NCBI GenBank assembly: GCA_021186555.1
Contig: JAJKFL010000005.1
Span: forward strand, 28,460,635-28,524,634
DNA length: 64,000 bases
DNA from: Reticulitermes speratus
Lineage: Eukaryota > Arthropoda > Insecta > Blattodea > Rhinotermitidae
Reading direction: 5' to 3'
Part shown: piece after piece, positions 22,521 to 33,118 of the stretch
Position numbering within the stretch: position 1 is the stretch's first letter
How the letters are laid out: every line of letters begins with the position of its first letter
Notes under the pieces: model-generated
Databases searched by the model: none
The model's input: the letters and a program-made list of their open reading frames with translations, nothing else
Told to the model about the DNA's origin: nothing
Translations under genes and position numbers: made by a program

Positions 22521-22826
22521 AAAAGGTAAAAGGTAAAGCAACCCCATTACAGGCCCTGAGGGTTCCAGGAGGTTGAGGCTCCCAGATTTGTAGACAATCG
22601 GCACATGAAGGTGGTAAGGTTGTCAGCCCTACGCACCGGCCTCCTTTACCCCCCAGGAAATATTCCTGGTACTCTTTTCTGTTAGAGGCTGAGTCGACCC
22701 CAGGGCCATAGTGCGACCGAAAAGATTATGTCAAGGAATTAATTCCAATGACACCATCGGGAATCGAACCCGCGACGTTCCGGTTTGTAGCGTAGTGCCT
22801 CAACCAACTACGCCACCGCGCGCCCC
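22521..22826 (-). mobile_element. tRNA-derived SINE, family 5 (family-4-like body)
   Basis: Flanks TATGTAAAAATTA (22508-22520) and TATGTAAATATTA (22827-22839) match 12 of 13. On the minus strand the head is GGGCGCGCGGTGGCGTAGTTGG, with A box TGGCGTAGTTGG and B box GGTTCGATTCCC. Downstream, the plus-strand order TTTACCCCCC, CCTGGTACTC, AGGCTGAGTCGACCCCAGG parallels the body of family 4 (TTTACCCCCGG, CCGGTACCC, AGGCTGGGTAGGCCCCAGG), while the heads differ. Confidence 0.92.
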
Positions 22827-22839
22827 TATGTAAATATTA

Positions 22840-24014
22840 CCAACCGAATTTATTATGCAAAACATAAGTGTAGTATAATCTGTTTGCTGAGGAATCAAAA
22901 GAGACCAGAGCAAAATTTATTTTCATTTACAGTCTCATTTCCAGGTAAAAAGAAATGAATTCTGCGCAGGATTCACAGACTACCAATCTGTTGAATAGAT
23001 TTCTAATGCTAGATAATTGTTACTATTATTATTGTCATAGTTGTTTCACTTATACAGAACTTACTTCCTTTCTTTTTTTGCCTTCATGGCGAACAGAAGC
23101 GCAACTGAACTTTATCAAGAATATATTACTTATCGGAAAGTCGTTACGAATAAACCGGCTCCACATCTGGACATTCATCGTAATTTGGCACGATACACGA
23201 GTCGCGTTTCCAAACATTAAAATATCCGTACAATATACGCATGAAGAAAAAAAGCCTGCCAATCTTGTTCTTTCAAAATAACGTTTTTGGAGAGTTCTGT
23301 TGAGATGATTTTTCACTTGTCTTCATAAAGTTTTACCCTAATTTCTACTGTTGGTCGCTGAACCCGTTGTTGGTGTGCAATTTTTAAGATAAAACATATA
23401 AAACTCTGTAATTGCTCTGCAGATTTCACATTTTGGAAAAATGTAAGCTTTACTTTAGAATGGAGCACAAGGTTTAGAAACTAGAATCGTCTTGTTTTAT
23501 TTTGGGCCACTTATGGATCCTATTACTGGACCATAGTAGAGAGAGGGTCCTTCCGCGGTGCCTTGTACATTATTCGTTTCTGATATTTCAACAATGATTT
23601 AAAGAGTTTTGTTTAACGTTATTTTAAATCTAAAGAGAGATATATATGTTTAATGGGAGGAAGACAAAGATACGGAAAATAAAAGTTAAATCTACATTTC
23701 ATGTCCTTTCAGGATACACATTACCTTCATTAATTATTACGGATATAAATGAGATTTTAAAAATAACCTTTATTTTTAATGAATGTAATCACTATATTCT
23801 GTGTTATAATAATGCCTTGTTGGCGAACTTTTAGGCTTATTTTAAACACAGTTCTTCACGGGAGTTTTGCCAGATTTTTAACATCAGTTGCAGTGAGAAC
23901 ACATTATATCTTTAAATTTGTTAAGAAGATTATAATAGGCATGGAATATCAAAAATTTATACTGTGAAGTCCAACATACAACACATTTAACCCTAAGTGC
24001 AATTTGTCTCCAGA
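22840..24014. other. AT-rich stretch, no supported gene
   Basis: Overlapping frames on both strands around 22955-23316 (108 and 88 codons) have no recognisable motif. Mutual overlap makes coding unlikely. Confidence 0.4.
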
Positions 24015-24943
24015 ATGCCAAAGGTTATCAAATACGGATCACAGGAAGAGGAAGATACAATATTGGAATTAACCCTTTGTGGTTAGGTACTTTTCACAAC
24101 AAGTAGCCGAAAGGAACTGCCTGTCTAATGATTTAAAAGGCCCAGAAGTATTGCTGGGGAGAAGGGGTACGAAAACACCCACGAACGGCAACGGGGATTA
24201 ACATCTTTAGCATAAACCATATATTTAATAAGTCGAGAATTTTTGAATTGTCTTAATGTACGACGTATGGGAACTGGTAAGCTTGAACAATTTAGATGCC
24301 ACCAGATTCTTTAATATCGATGAAATGGGTCCCTCTGCAATTAACAGCAAAGGTCTAGAAAAGTCATCTCACAGAGACGCAAACGCCAAATGGGCTCTGT
24401 TGCAAATGGAGAACAAAGAGCTCTTACGACAGCTGTGTGTTGCATAGGCGCGGCAAGTCATTGCGTCTCATCAACGTTAATATTCAAAGGCGCGAAAGAG
24501 AAGGAAGAAATTAGAGCGGCGCACTATCTGGAAGCACCTTTGCATTAATTCTGAAAGTGCTTACATCGCCAAAGAACTGTTCTTAGTCTGGATGATTCGC
24601 TTCATTAACTTAGTAAATTCATCAAAGAAAGGAATGTGGTGTTTCTGCTGGGCGGTCACACCGACCATACTAAGAATTTGGATGCACTGGTGTTGGAATG
24701 TGGACAAGAGTTGTAAGTCTCTTTCTTCTAATACGCACATCACAAAAACTCCAGCCGTTGGCAGTGGCGTTTTTCATGCCCCTTTGTTGCCATTATATGG
24801 ACGAAATGGATAAGTGGGTACACGCTAAAGCTGGACGCTGTGTGCCTCAATTCCACGTATCAACTCTACTCGGGAAGGCCTGCAGCAAGGCAGCTGCTAT
24901 TGGTAATGCTGTCAACTGCCTTGCTCATGCTACTGTGTGAGGT
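24015..24943 (+). pseudogene. pogo/Tigger-type DDE transposase pseudogene
   Basis: Fragments in three frames line up with the DDE domain of pogo/jerky-like transposases. They are AERNCLSND (from 24104), RFFNIDEMG (24304-24330, first catalytic D kept), VGSVANGEQRALTTAVCC (from about 24388), LLGGHTDHTKN (about 24645, normally LLDGH, so the second D is G), and KLQPLAVAF (about 24746, normally LQPLDV, so the third D is A, codon 24761-24763). KAAAIGNAVN near the end is the usual C-terminal block. At least three frameshifts plus stops, and loss of two of three catalytic residues, make it dead. Confidence 0.85.
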
Positions 24944-24982
24944 CAATTGACAGAGACGTAATGTGACTTCTTTGATTTAGAA

Positions 24983-25245
24983 CTTTTTTTCCTATGGCTT
25001 GACAGCCCCTAGGGGTCCTAGGCCTCCTCATTGTTCGAGGTTTCGCGATCACACACGTTAGACACACCACACTCGGTAGGACTCCTCTGGACGAGTGACC
25101 AGCCCGTCGCAGAGACCTCTACCTGACAACAAACAACACTCACAAGAGACAGACATCCATGCCTCCGGTGGGATTCGAACCCACAATCGCAGCAAGCGAG
25201 AGGCCGTAGACCCACGCCTTAGACCGCGCGGCCACTGGGATCGGC
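24983..25245 (-). mobile_element. tRNA-derived SINE, family 3
   Basis: A full-length minus copy. Plus-strand GGTGGGATTCGAACCCAC is the B-box region, and GCGCGGCCACTGGGATCGGC is the head start. Flanks TTTGATTTAGAA and TTTGTTTAGAA differ by one base indel and look like the duplication. The same family occurs at 41440, 49664 and 59236. The 65-codon minus frame is SINE sequence. Confidence 0.93.
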
Positions 25246-25261
25246 TTTGTTTAGAATTACT

Positions 25262-25800
25262 AAGTTAAAATTTAACAATAGAGGCAATGCACGTATAAAC
25301 GTAACATTGAGGCGCGTTCGCGTAACAATTGTTGCCGTGGAAAAGCAATAAGTATTACATATTCTGCGTGAGTGTCTGCAAAGCGCATGCGCCGTATTAC
25401 ATTGTCATATGTGGCCTGTTCTATTCTACCACCTTTTCCCACATTGTCTCATAAACGGCACGATTTGCGTGAAAAAGGTTATTGAACACGAAATATATGT
25501 TTTGATTTTCTCCAGAACTTTGAAACATTTCTCATTCTAAAAAGAATTCAGTGAGAAATAATAAATGTTCATATGTCTTCATGTAAAATACCCGTTATTC
25601 TTGTCAGATTTTAATGAAACTTAAATTTTATCGACATATTTTAAAAAATACTTAAATATCAAATTTCATGAAAATCTGTTCAGTGGGAGCCCATTTGTTC
25701 CATGCGGATGGAAAGACGGGCGGACGGACGGATGAACGGACGGACAGATATGATGAATCTAATAGACACTCTTTGAAAATTTTGCTAAAGCGCATACAAA
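25262..25800 (-). repeat. GTCC dispersed repeat, full-length minus copy
   Basis: The reverse complement aligns from end to end with 38232-38768. Shared landmarks in order are GCAAAATT near the start, TCATATCTGTCCGTCCG, ACAGATTTTCATGAAATTT, TTTACATGAAGAC, AAATCGTGCCGTTTATGAGA, CAGGCCACA, GACAATGTAATA and ACG..CATTGCC at the end. It is about 540 bp and non-coding. No clear terminal inverted repeats or target duplications were found. Confidence 0.8.
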
Positions 25801-26434
25801 TTCTGTTTCTCCTAATATAACCTTAATAATAATTGTAAGGACTACAAGCATAACTGTAATTATATCAATAGGCAGGCGTTTCTGCTATTTTAAAGACTTT
25901 TCCTTTGCTTAATTTAAATGCTCCACAGTGATCCCAACAGTGTAAAAGGGTTACATTACAAAAATGATCATAAATATAAAATTTACGCCTTACGTTCGTA
26001 ACACAATTTCAGACTATCAAAATTGAGGGAGCATACGTGCAGCAAAATACCATAATTTGAAATTATATATCCAAAACTTCTCAAAGGTTCCATTAAAAGG
26101 AACTTTCCCCTAAACTCCTGGTACCTGATACTTTAAATTTGTCGCATATAAATTTCAAGTTTCGTGCAGTCACCATGTTTGTAATGACTTAACAACAGGG
26201 TATTTTTATGTTTATGTTCTACCTCTATACTACTTTGGAAACACCTGGCTCCAACGATTTGTCATGTATTGACATCAAACTCACAGCAGCAAAAAATATT
26301 CGCACGACTGTCACATTATTATTTTACGTTATACAAAGACTATCTCAATATAATTTTGATATTTTCCCAGGATCTCTATCTCCACATCATTTAAAGTAAA
26401 CTACATACGTCACTCCGCAGGACATGAACTTATA
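25801..26434. other. Unannotated AT-rich stretch
   Basis: No supported gene. ATTTCAAGTTTCGTGCAGTC near 26150 resembles common LINE or MITE 3' sequence, but I cannot place it. Confidence 0.35.
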
Positions 26435-26672
26435 CGTGGGAGTGGGGTTATAGCTTCACTCCTTGTAAACTTAGGCACGAGATGTGGCAAGTGGTCAGCT
26501 TCACGCCACGGCCGCTTGAGCTCCGGGGAAGGATTATCCAGCACCCACTAAATATGAGGCTGTGCGGGTGTTTTGGAGAAGAGAATAAAGTCTTGACCCT
26601 GTCAGAGCTGTCATTGTGATTCGTCCAGACCGCAGAGTAGTCGCTACATCGACTGAGCTATCCCAGCTTCCC
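26435..26672 (-). mobile_element. tRNA-derived SINE, family 4, diverged
   Basis: Plus-strand blocks in family-4 order: GTGGTCAGCTTCACGCCACGG, CCGCTTGAGCTCCGGGGAAGG, CAGCACCCACTAAATATGAGG, then the head region CGTCCAGACCGCAGAG, GTCGCTACATCGACTGAGC and TATCCCAGC. The B box is damaged (GTGATTCGTCC). Confidence 0.8.
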
Positions 26673-27031
26673 GAAGAAATATAAACACAAGAAGAAGTAT
26701 TCACCACATCCTGAGCTACAATGATAGAGGACAAGATTTCATACTTCCTGACATCAGAAACTTTGCCTTTGTTTAAATTTCACTGCTGGCGGACATTCAC
26801 AGTAGCAGGACCATCAAAATACGGCCGCCCAGCCAGCCCACCTATGTGTGTGTGTGTGAATGCCCCTCCCCAGGACTCTGGCCCCCGGGGCACCGGTGAG
26901 AGTTCTGCTCTAGTTTCTGTAGTCCATGATTGATGTTGAGGTTATTGTAACACGAAGCCCGTTCATCGCAGATTACGTCACGTTAGGGGCGTTTCGAAGC
27001 GGCGCTCTCTATAAACACACGTAATAACTGA
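26673..27031. other. Unannotated, GC-richer patch
   Basis: A (GT)n tract near 26845-26858 and a GC-rich segment at 26860-26900. A 70-codon frame spans it without any recognisable motif. Confidence 0.35.
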
Positions 27032-27200
27032 ATGACTGACTGACTGACTGACTGACCACGTAAAGCACAGCGGAGGTCCGGGTTTAATTCCAGGATAATG
27101 GCAATGATGCAGCTTCGTCTTCGAATACTTCGGTTTTCCCCTTCCAATTAGCATTCCACCACTGCCCCGCATTCATCTCTCATCATGCATGGTACAACAG
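27032..27200 (+). mobile_element. tRNA-SINE remnant related to family 1
   Basis: A (TGAC)n tract at 27032-27056 runs into GGTCCGGGTTTAATTCCAGG (B-box remnant). Then come CGAATACTTCGGTTTTCCCC and AGCATTCCACCACTGC, which parallel the family-1 body (CCGAGTTGTCGGTTTTCCCC, TTTCATTCCACTGGTGC). The A box is lost. Confidence 0.6.
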
Positions 27201-28824
27201 ATCCACATGAGACTTTAGTAATAAGAGAGTTTGTTTATAACAATCACAATGGAGTTTACAAAGAAGGGTTCTGAAGAATTAAATAGTCGTGAGCTTACAC
27301 AAGAATTCCCCTACCGTTTATGGTAAGCCAAATTTCATAACCATGTTTATATATTCCGCTACAAAGCCTTGGCCCCAGCCACATGAGGACAATTGACACC
27401 CTCACAAACTGTTACTGCAAGATCAATTTGGTAATATTTTACGATATCTGTTTAATCTCGTGGGTAATCTTCTCTTAGAATTTCCAACAAAAATTTCACA
27501 TCTACACACGAGTGCTTCGTGCCGCGGTCATATCATCTTGCTTTGATTAAATTAACCCTTTAAAACCCAATGGTTACTTTACGTACCACCAGGTTTAACA
27601 TTTACATTTCTAAATTTTTCCCATTTTTGCAATTATGTTCCTTGTCTCTATCTCAGAACAAACGGCTATTACATACACACACATACATATACGACATTAA
27701 GTGATTTGTTTTCATAACCGATAAAGAGTAAGTTTACTGATCGGTACGAACTGAATTTGTAAACCTTCAAATTTTTGCTCAAAAGCAGTCCTTCCATCCT
27801 TATACAAATTTCGTTTCTTTGCTGCTCCCCAAGCAGAAACTCAGCCTAATTCTCAAATTCTTTCCTCTGCCGCATATTCTAACAGCACGCTTCCCAGCAC
27901 GTTACTTTCTGCGCTTCCAAATGCTCCCCGTTGCCTCATTCCTAACTTTACCCGAGGGACGAGTGGTCACTTTCTGGGAACCTATAATGCTATAATTTTT
28001 TTCCCCCGCTGCAATAATAAATGTAGCACCTCTCAATGTAACCCCTGCCGGCTTCTTCTTATTCCTCTTCTTATTCTCTCAGGTTTCAAAGTGTTAATAA
28101 TATTTGGCGCCAAATTATGAATATGACAAATACAATTGACTTATCTATCGTTTCCTTTTCGTTAAAGCAAAGATACACAGATTTTCTCATCGCGTAAAAT
28201 ACAGAACGCTGAAAAACGCTCTGTTTCGCCCATGCGATGGGGCTAAACTCTATCGTCGGAGATTAACTTTATCCAAATGTACCAACAGAATTACTTTAAA
28301 ATTTTTGTACTTCACCTGACGGCGGAGGCTGAGACAGTCCATAAACGTCGTGTGCGTTTTTAGCGCAAGTAAACAATAAAAACGTAAAATGCTCATACAG
28401 TCACCGGAACAACAGACCTTCGTAAGAAACTTAACAAATTATGAAGTGCTTTTTGTGTAATTTGTTACGTCTTCCTCGTACTTCTACTCCCTCATGTCCT
28501 AAAATTATCCTCCATAATTTGGTCTCAAATATCTGAACATTTTGTTCTTCGTTTACACGCTCTGACTTTCCACTAGAATTATAGGATCTTGAACTTAAAA
28601 TTGAGAGTAAAGTCTAAAACACGTAGGCTATATTTACTTAAATTTTTGCACGGATTTTGCTTGAAATTCGTTCTAAAATTTTAGATAATCTTATTATTAT
28701 TTGGTACTGGTGGGCAGTCAGCTGATTTAAAGTTCTTACTTGTTACTTTCGCTTACATAAGCTTTTTTACATAAGCTTTTTAAACATAAGTATCCCTTGA
28801 ATCTACAATAAAATCTTATAATAT
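27201..28824. other. Long unannotated stretch
   Basis: AT-rich, with pyrimidine-rich runs near 28020-28080. No coding frame, SINE or LINE block that I could support. Confidence 0.45.
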
Positions 28825-29250
28825 CTAAACAACTAACTCCGTGGAGCAGCGTTCGCGAGGAGATAATATTTCCTCAGCTGGTCAAGAAATTCCGATCATT
28901 TTATAGAAATCATAGGTTTATTAAGGTGTTTAAAACAACCCGCCACTCTTCTCTACTTAAGCTAGATGAGATCCACATCCTCCCCTACTCTTTCTTCAAC
29001 ATCTATTTTAATATTATATCTCCTGTATTCCTAAATCTTCCATGATGTCCCTTTCCTTAAAGATTACCCCAGAAACCTAATAGGAGGTTCTCTTTTCTTC
29101 TTCGTGTTTTATATGATCCGCCTATCATATCTTCCTGGTTTCGATCACTCGAATAATATTTGATGAGAATTAAAAATTATGAAGCTCCACATTTTATCGT
29201 CTTATGCTGCCTGTCATTTCTGCCTCCAAGTTTAAGATAAATGCTCTCCA
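28825..29250 (-). mobile_element. LINE 3'-end fragment with ORF2 tail
   Basis: The plus strand starts CAACTAACTCCGTGGAGCAG and continues CAGCTGGTCAAGAAATTCC, TTTATAGAAATCATAGG, then TCACTCGAATAATATTTGATG and AAGCTCCACATTTT. This is the same order as the copy at 39212-39602, with indels. Any coding is destroyed. Confidence 0.72.
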
Positions 29251-29504
29251 GGGCACTCAACTGCTTTTACGGTAGTTAGAAAGCTTTCATACTTGCCTAA
29301 TTATTATTGATCAATACTTTCCTTTCTGGATGCAGTTGCATATGTGCATACGCAAAAGTCAACTCCGCTCTGTAATAATTAACAGCAATAATCAGTATGG
29401 TAAGAGGTCACTATAAAGCAATTGACTATCCAAAAGTTTATTGGTAAATCCTAGCTTTTAGAATTTTAAATTTTATTTCTTATAACTAGACCTCATGAAT
29501 AATT

Positions 29505-29665
29505 TGGTTAACAAACTAAAGAAGGAAATTACAACTCAGTCAGGAATTTTCCCATCCTTTGGGGAACACAAAAGTCCATAACCTTATTCACAAGAACTCG
29601 CCACTGATCTGCATCATAAACCAAAATCGAATTTTAAGTTTCATTTTAATATTATGCTTAATATT
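29505..29665 (-). mobile_element. LINE 3'-end fragment, decayed
   Basis: TCAGTCAGGAATTTTCCC, CATAACCTTATTCACAAG and TCGCCACTGATCTGCATCATA follow the order of the LINE tail. It is short and diverged. Confidence 0.6.
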
Positions 29666-29882
29666 AAATTAATTAATAATAAGTTACTAATTAATAATAA
29701 TATTAAATGTGCGCTGAATGAAGAACTAATTGAAAGATTTATTAAAATTAATGCTTGGAATAAGATATAAATTTCATATGAAACTAAGTAATTTTCAAAC
29801 TATGTGGCAAAACTACAGGAAGACTGGGTTTTTGAGCAAGAAGAAACAGACTATTTGGTTTACATAAAACAATGGCTGATAT

Positions 29883-30463
29883 ATGTATATATACATAACA
29901 AATGATGCAAGGTGTGAACGCGAAATTAAATCCAGAATTGCCTTGGCAAAAGCAGCACTCAACAAGAAGAAGACTCTTTTCACCAGCAAACTGAACTTAA
30001 ATTTAAGGAAGAAACTAGTAAAGTGCTACATTTCGAGCATAGCTTTGTATGTTGCTGAAACGTGGACACTTCGGAAAGTAGATCAGAAGTATCTGGAAAG
30101 TTTTGAAATGTGCTGCTGGAGAAGAATGGAGAAGATCAGTTGGACCTATCGTGTGAGAAATGAAGAAGTATTACACAGAGTCAAGGAGGAGAGGAATATC
30201 CTAAACACAATAAAAAGAAGAAAGGCTAACTGGATTGGTCTCATCTTGCGTAGAAACTGCCTTCTGAAACACGTGATTGAAGGAAAGGTAGAAGGAATGA
30301 TAGAAATGACGGGAAGACGAGGGAGAAGACGTAAGCAGCTACTGGATGACCTTAACGAAAAGAGAAGATACTGGAAATTGAAAGAGGAAGCACTAGTCGC
30401 ACCCTGTGGAGAACTCGCTTTGGAAGAGACTGCGGACCTGTCGTAAGACAGACTACAGAATGA
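29883..30463 (+). pseudogene. LINE ORF2 C-terminal fragment, one frameshift
   Basis: The longest frame in the window (187 codons to 30446). It matches the C-terminal part of insect non-LTR retrotransposon endonuclease/reverse transcriptases. Landmarks are CEREIKSRIALAKAAL near residue 12, LRKKLVKCYISSIALY near 46, ETWTLRKVDQKYLESFEM near 60, and RGRRRKQLLDDL near 145. After codon 167 (about 30386) the natural continuation moves to another frame, where TLWRTRFGRDCGPVVRQTTE ends at a TGA at 30461-30463. The printed end (EETADLS) is therefore an artefact of a frameshift. It is 5'-truncated, with no RT or endonuclease domain. It is a different LINE family from the [12 protein letters not shown] type. 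Confidence 0.9.
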
Positions 30464-30728
30464 TGAATGATATATCAGAGTGCTGGCTGCTGACTCATTA
30501 ACACGAGCGCTTATTTGAGAGAGCACGATGAGATTCCTGCAGGCATTGTATTTTATGGGAGAAGAAATCGTGTGAGAAATAGGGTGCTCGGACTAGAACT
30601 AATTGTACATTCAAGATAATATTGCTAGAAGGTCAACAGAATTCTTCCCACTTCCTGGAAAATATAGATAAAACGTGCTGAAAGATAAATTGGAGTCTGG
30701 GCGTCCTAATAAGACAAACCTTCGCAGA

Positions 30729-30760
<32 letters not shown>

Positions 30761-30939
30761 TGGTAGGGATGATGTTGAGATGATGATGTCATATGAAGGC
30801 ATATTGAGAGCTATTGACACAGACAAATTCTGAGTAAGGTTTTTACTTCTGAGGCAGTGATGACTCTTTCGTAACTAAGAATTGCCCTCCGTATGATGAC
30901 ATTATGGAAAAACAGGAGTACTTAAAAGACTATCATAAT
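30464..30939. other. Unannotated, with (GAT)n tract
   Basis: Probably begins with 3' UTR of the preceding LINE. A GAT microsatellite lies at about 30727-30761. No gene. Confidence 0.5.
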
Positions 30940-31065
30940 CACTACCGTAATGCCGAAATGTCCTGCATTGAACATGTGCCCGGTTCGAGTCTTAACTGTG
31001 TGACAGGGATAATTACTCTTTAATGTCTTCCAATGTGAAATTCATTTCTTATCCCATTGACTCTT
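30940..31065 (+). mobile_element. Possible tRNA-SINE remnant
   Basis: A B-box-like CCGGTTCGAGTC (about 30979) follows a degraded head. Downstream, AATGTCTTCCAATGTGAAATTC has the texture of SINE bodies elsewhere here. No second copy confirms it. Confidence 0.3.
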
Positions 31066-31744
31066 AACAGATTTTTTGTTCCTGATTGTGATTAGGCAGT
31101 CAGTGGTTACACTACTACCTCCAGCTGTTTACAGAATAGATATTCAACCACGTCTCTTCCTCAGAATCATTGCTAAATTTCGTTATATCAGAACAAATAA
31201 AAGTCATATCTTTACCTTTGATTCAAGAAGTGGTCTACTTAAACAGGGTCGTAGGCCTCATCAACAATAAAATTCCATTAATGTCCGTCGAAATTATGGT
31301 TAAATTAAATTCACTAAATTACAATACAACTGTCCTTAGCGAATCATTCGTAATTACTTTAGTATTACTACCAAGTCTATTACAGAACTGTCTACTGTCT
31401 GTCTGTTATAAAACATCGCTATTAAATCATAATAAATAGAATTCAACCAGGCAATATGAATTTTCATTGCAAGATGAAAGAGCAGTACAGAATCGCAATA
31501 ATTTAATGCAACAGTACTTCTCAAACATAATTATTGAATAACGTAAATATCATGGTGCTATTTTACTTGTGAGAGGTCGCTTTGCCGAACATTATGATTT
31601 CGGTAATGATGAGATAGACATGTAGTTCGGATCGAAGAAGCAAGAAATGCTTACATAATTCTGGTAAAGAAAACTCATTTAGAGAGAAGACTTGAATTAC
31701 TAAGTAAGAGATGACGCGATATTTTTAACCGTTTAAATCCTGGA
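31066..31744. other. Unannotated stretch
   Basis: Frames at 31076-31270 and 31170-31439 overlap in different phases and have no recognisable motif. Confidence 0.4.
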
Positions 31745-31815
31745 TATTAATTAAATAATATTTAAAAATCTGCTACCTCACCAAAAACACTGTGTCTATA
31801 TTAAAAAGACCTAAC
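31745..31815 (+). repeat. Short dispersed core repeat
   Basis: ATTAATTAAATAATATTTAA, AAATCTGCTACCTCACC, AAAAACACTGTGTC and AAAAAGACCTAACG are in family order. The upstream flank is shared with 2881. Confidence 0.6.
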
Positions 31816-32869
31816 GCTACTGCTGTTTAGCAAAATAATTAGTAGTTTATCGTCAGACTCTTAAGAAATCCATGAGTTCACTCTGGAAGCAAAATGCGGA
31901 TTATTTAAAATCTTAAAACAGGTGGTACGTACATACATCTACCACAGTGCCGTAAAAACTTGACGTGTGTAACATTACATTTGGTAGATATACGATTCAA
32001 ATACCTAATTTAAATTTTGTACACTTTCGACTCTGCTGCAGGCACATGCAACAGAGTACATTAGAACACATCATGACCGGTGCTTTTTAAATCCTTTTAT
32101 ACTTCACCGTTTTTAATAATCAGTCGCATTCCACTACTAAAGAAGTCTGCAGTTGATAAAGCCTCACGAAGTAATCGAACAGCCTACAGTGAGTGATACG
32201 CAGTCTGTGATTTGCATCACTAAATGTGAGGTCCCGTAAAAATATTCTCATGAATTAACGGAGAGATGAAGCGCGTTAGCAGGCGTTTGAGTAAGACGTT
32301 TGCCGTCTTGGGCGTACGTAAGCATTCATTACATGCAGTTAACAACAACACATTGTTTGAATGCTCCCACCGATGACTCAATTGTGTTAATGAAGAGAAA
32401 AATAATTTTCAGTTTCTCTTTGAGTTGATTACGTCTGATCTCCTTCCCTTATTTTAACTCTTTCTGTTCTTTACCCTTTAAGATTACGATATTCTGAACA
32501 TGTCATCAGCAAGTCATTCAGAAACTTTGGTGCGTGTTTACCATACCACAAGGCGTCACATCCTAAAGTCTGTAAGTCTGATACCGCTGTGAGAACCTCA
32601 AATTTCGCTGTTTTGTTTTTCTGCTAGTCTTTCTTACGTGTATGGAATTTTGTCCCTCAAAGGGAGGATGGATATATTGAGGGTGTCTGCGAAAGGGTTA
32701 CAGAGAAAAATGTTTCGGCCAAAGGGTAAAGAATTGACAGAAGGGCGGATTACATAGCATAATGAGTAGCTTCACAGTTTATACTGTTCATCAAATAATA
32801 TTAGTTTGAAAAACGTGACGGAAAATCAGATTGGTTGTGTGTGTAACACGTGTCAAGATTATGAAGTTC
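31816..32869. other. Unannotated stretch
   Basis: AT-rich DNA without supported features. Confidence 0.45.
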
Positions 32870-33118
32870 ATAATTACAAAACTGTAGTCGGACACTCTGA
32901 AAGGAAGAGACTACTTGGAAGACATGGACATAGATGGAATGTTGAAATTGATCTTAAAGAAACAGGGTGTGGTGTGGTATGGATTCATTTGGCACACTAC
33001 AGGGAAGAGTGATGAGTCGTTGAGGACTTGATACTATAACTTCCGGTTTCGTAAAATGTATGGAACTTGATTGGCTGAGAGAAGGTTAACTGTCGAAGGA
33101 CTCTGCTATATGGAGAGG
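32870..33118 (+). mobile_element. LINE ORF2 tail and 3' end, plus copy
   Basis: The frame reads VVGHSERKRLLGRHGHRW, then VEIDLKETGCG and VWIHLAHYREE. This is a diverged version of the family tail [12 protein letters not shown]...MDLREVGW...[12 protein letters not shown]. It continues into the 3' UTR (ACTTCCGGTTTCGTAAAATG, GTCGAAGGACTCTGCTATATGG). It is 5'-truncated and frameshifted near the end. Confidence 0.82.
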
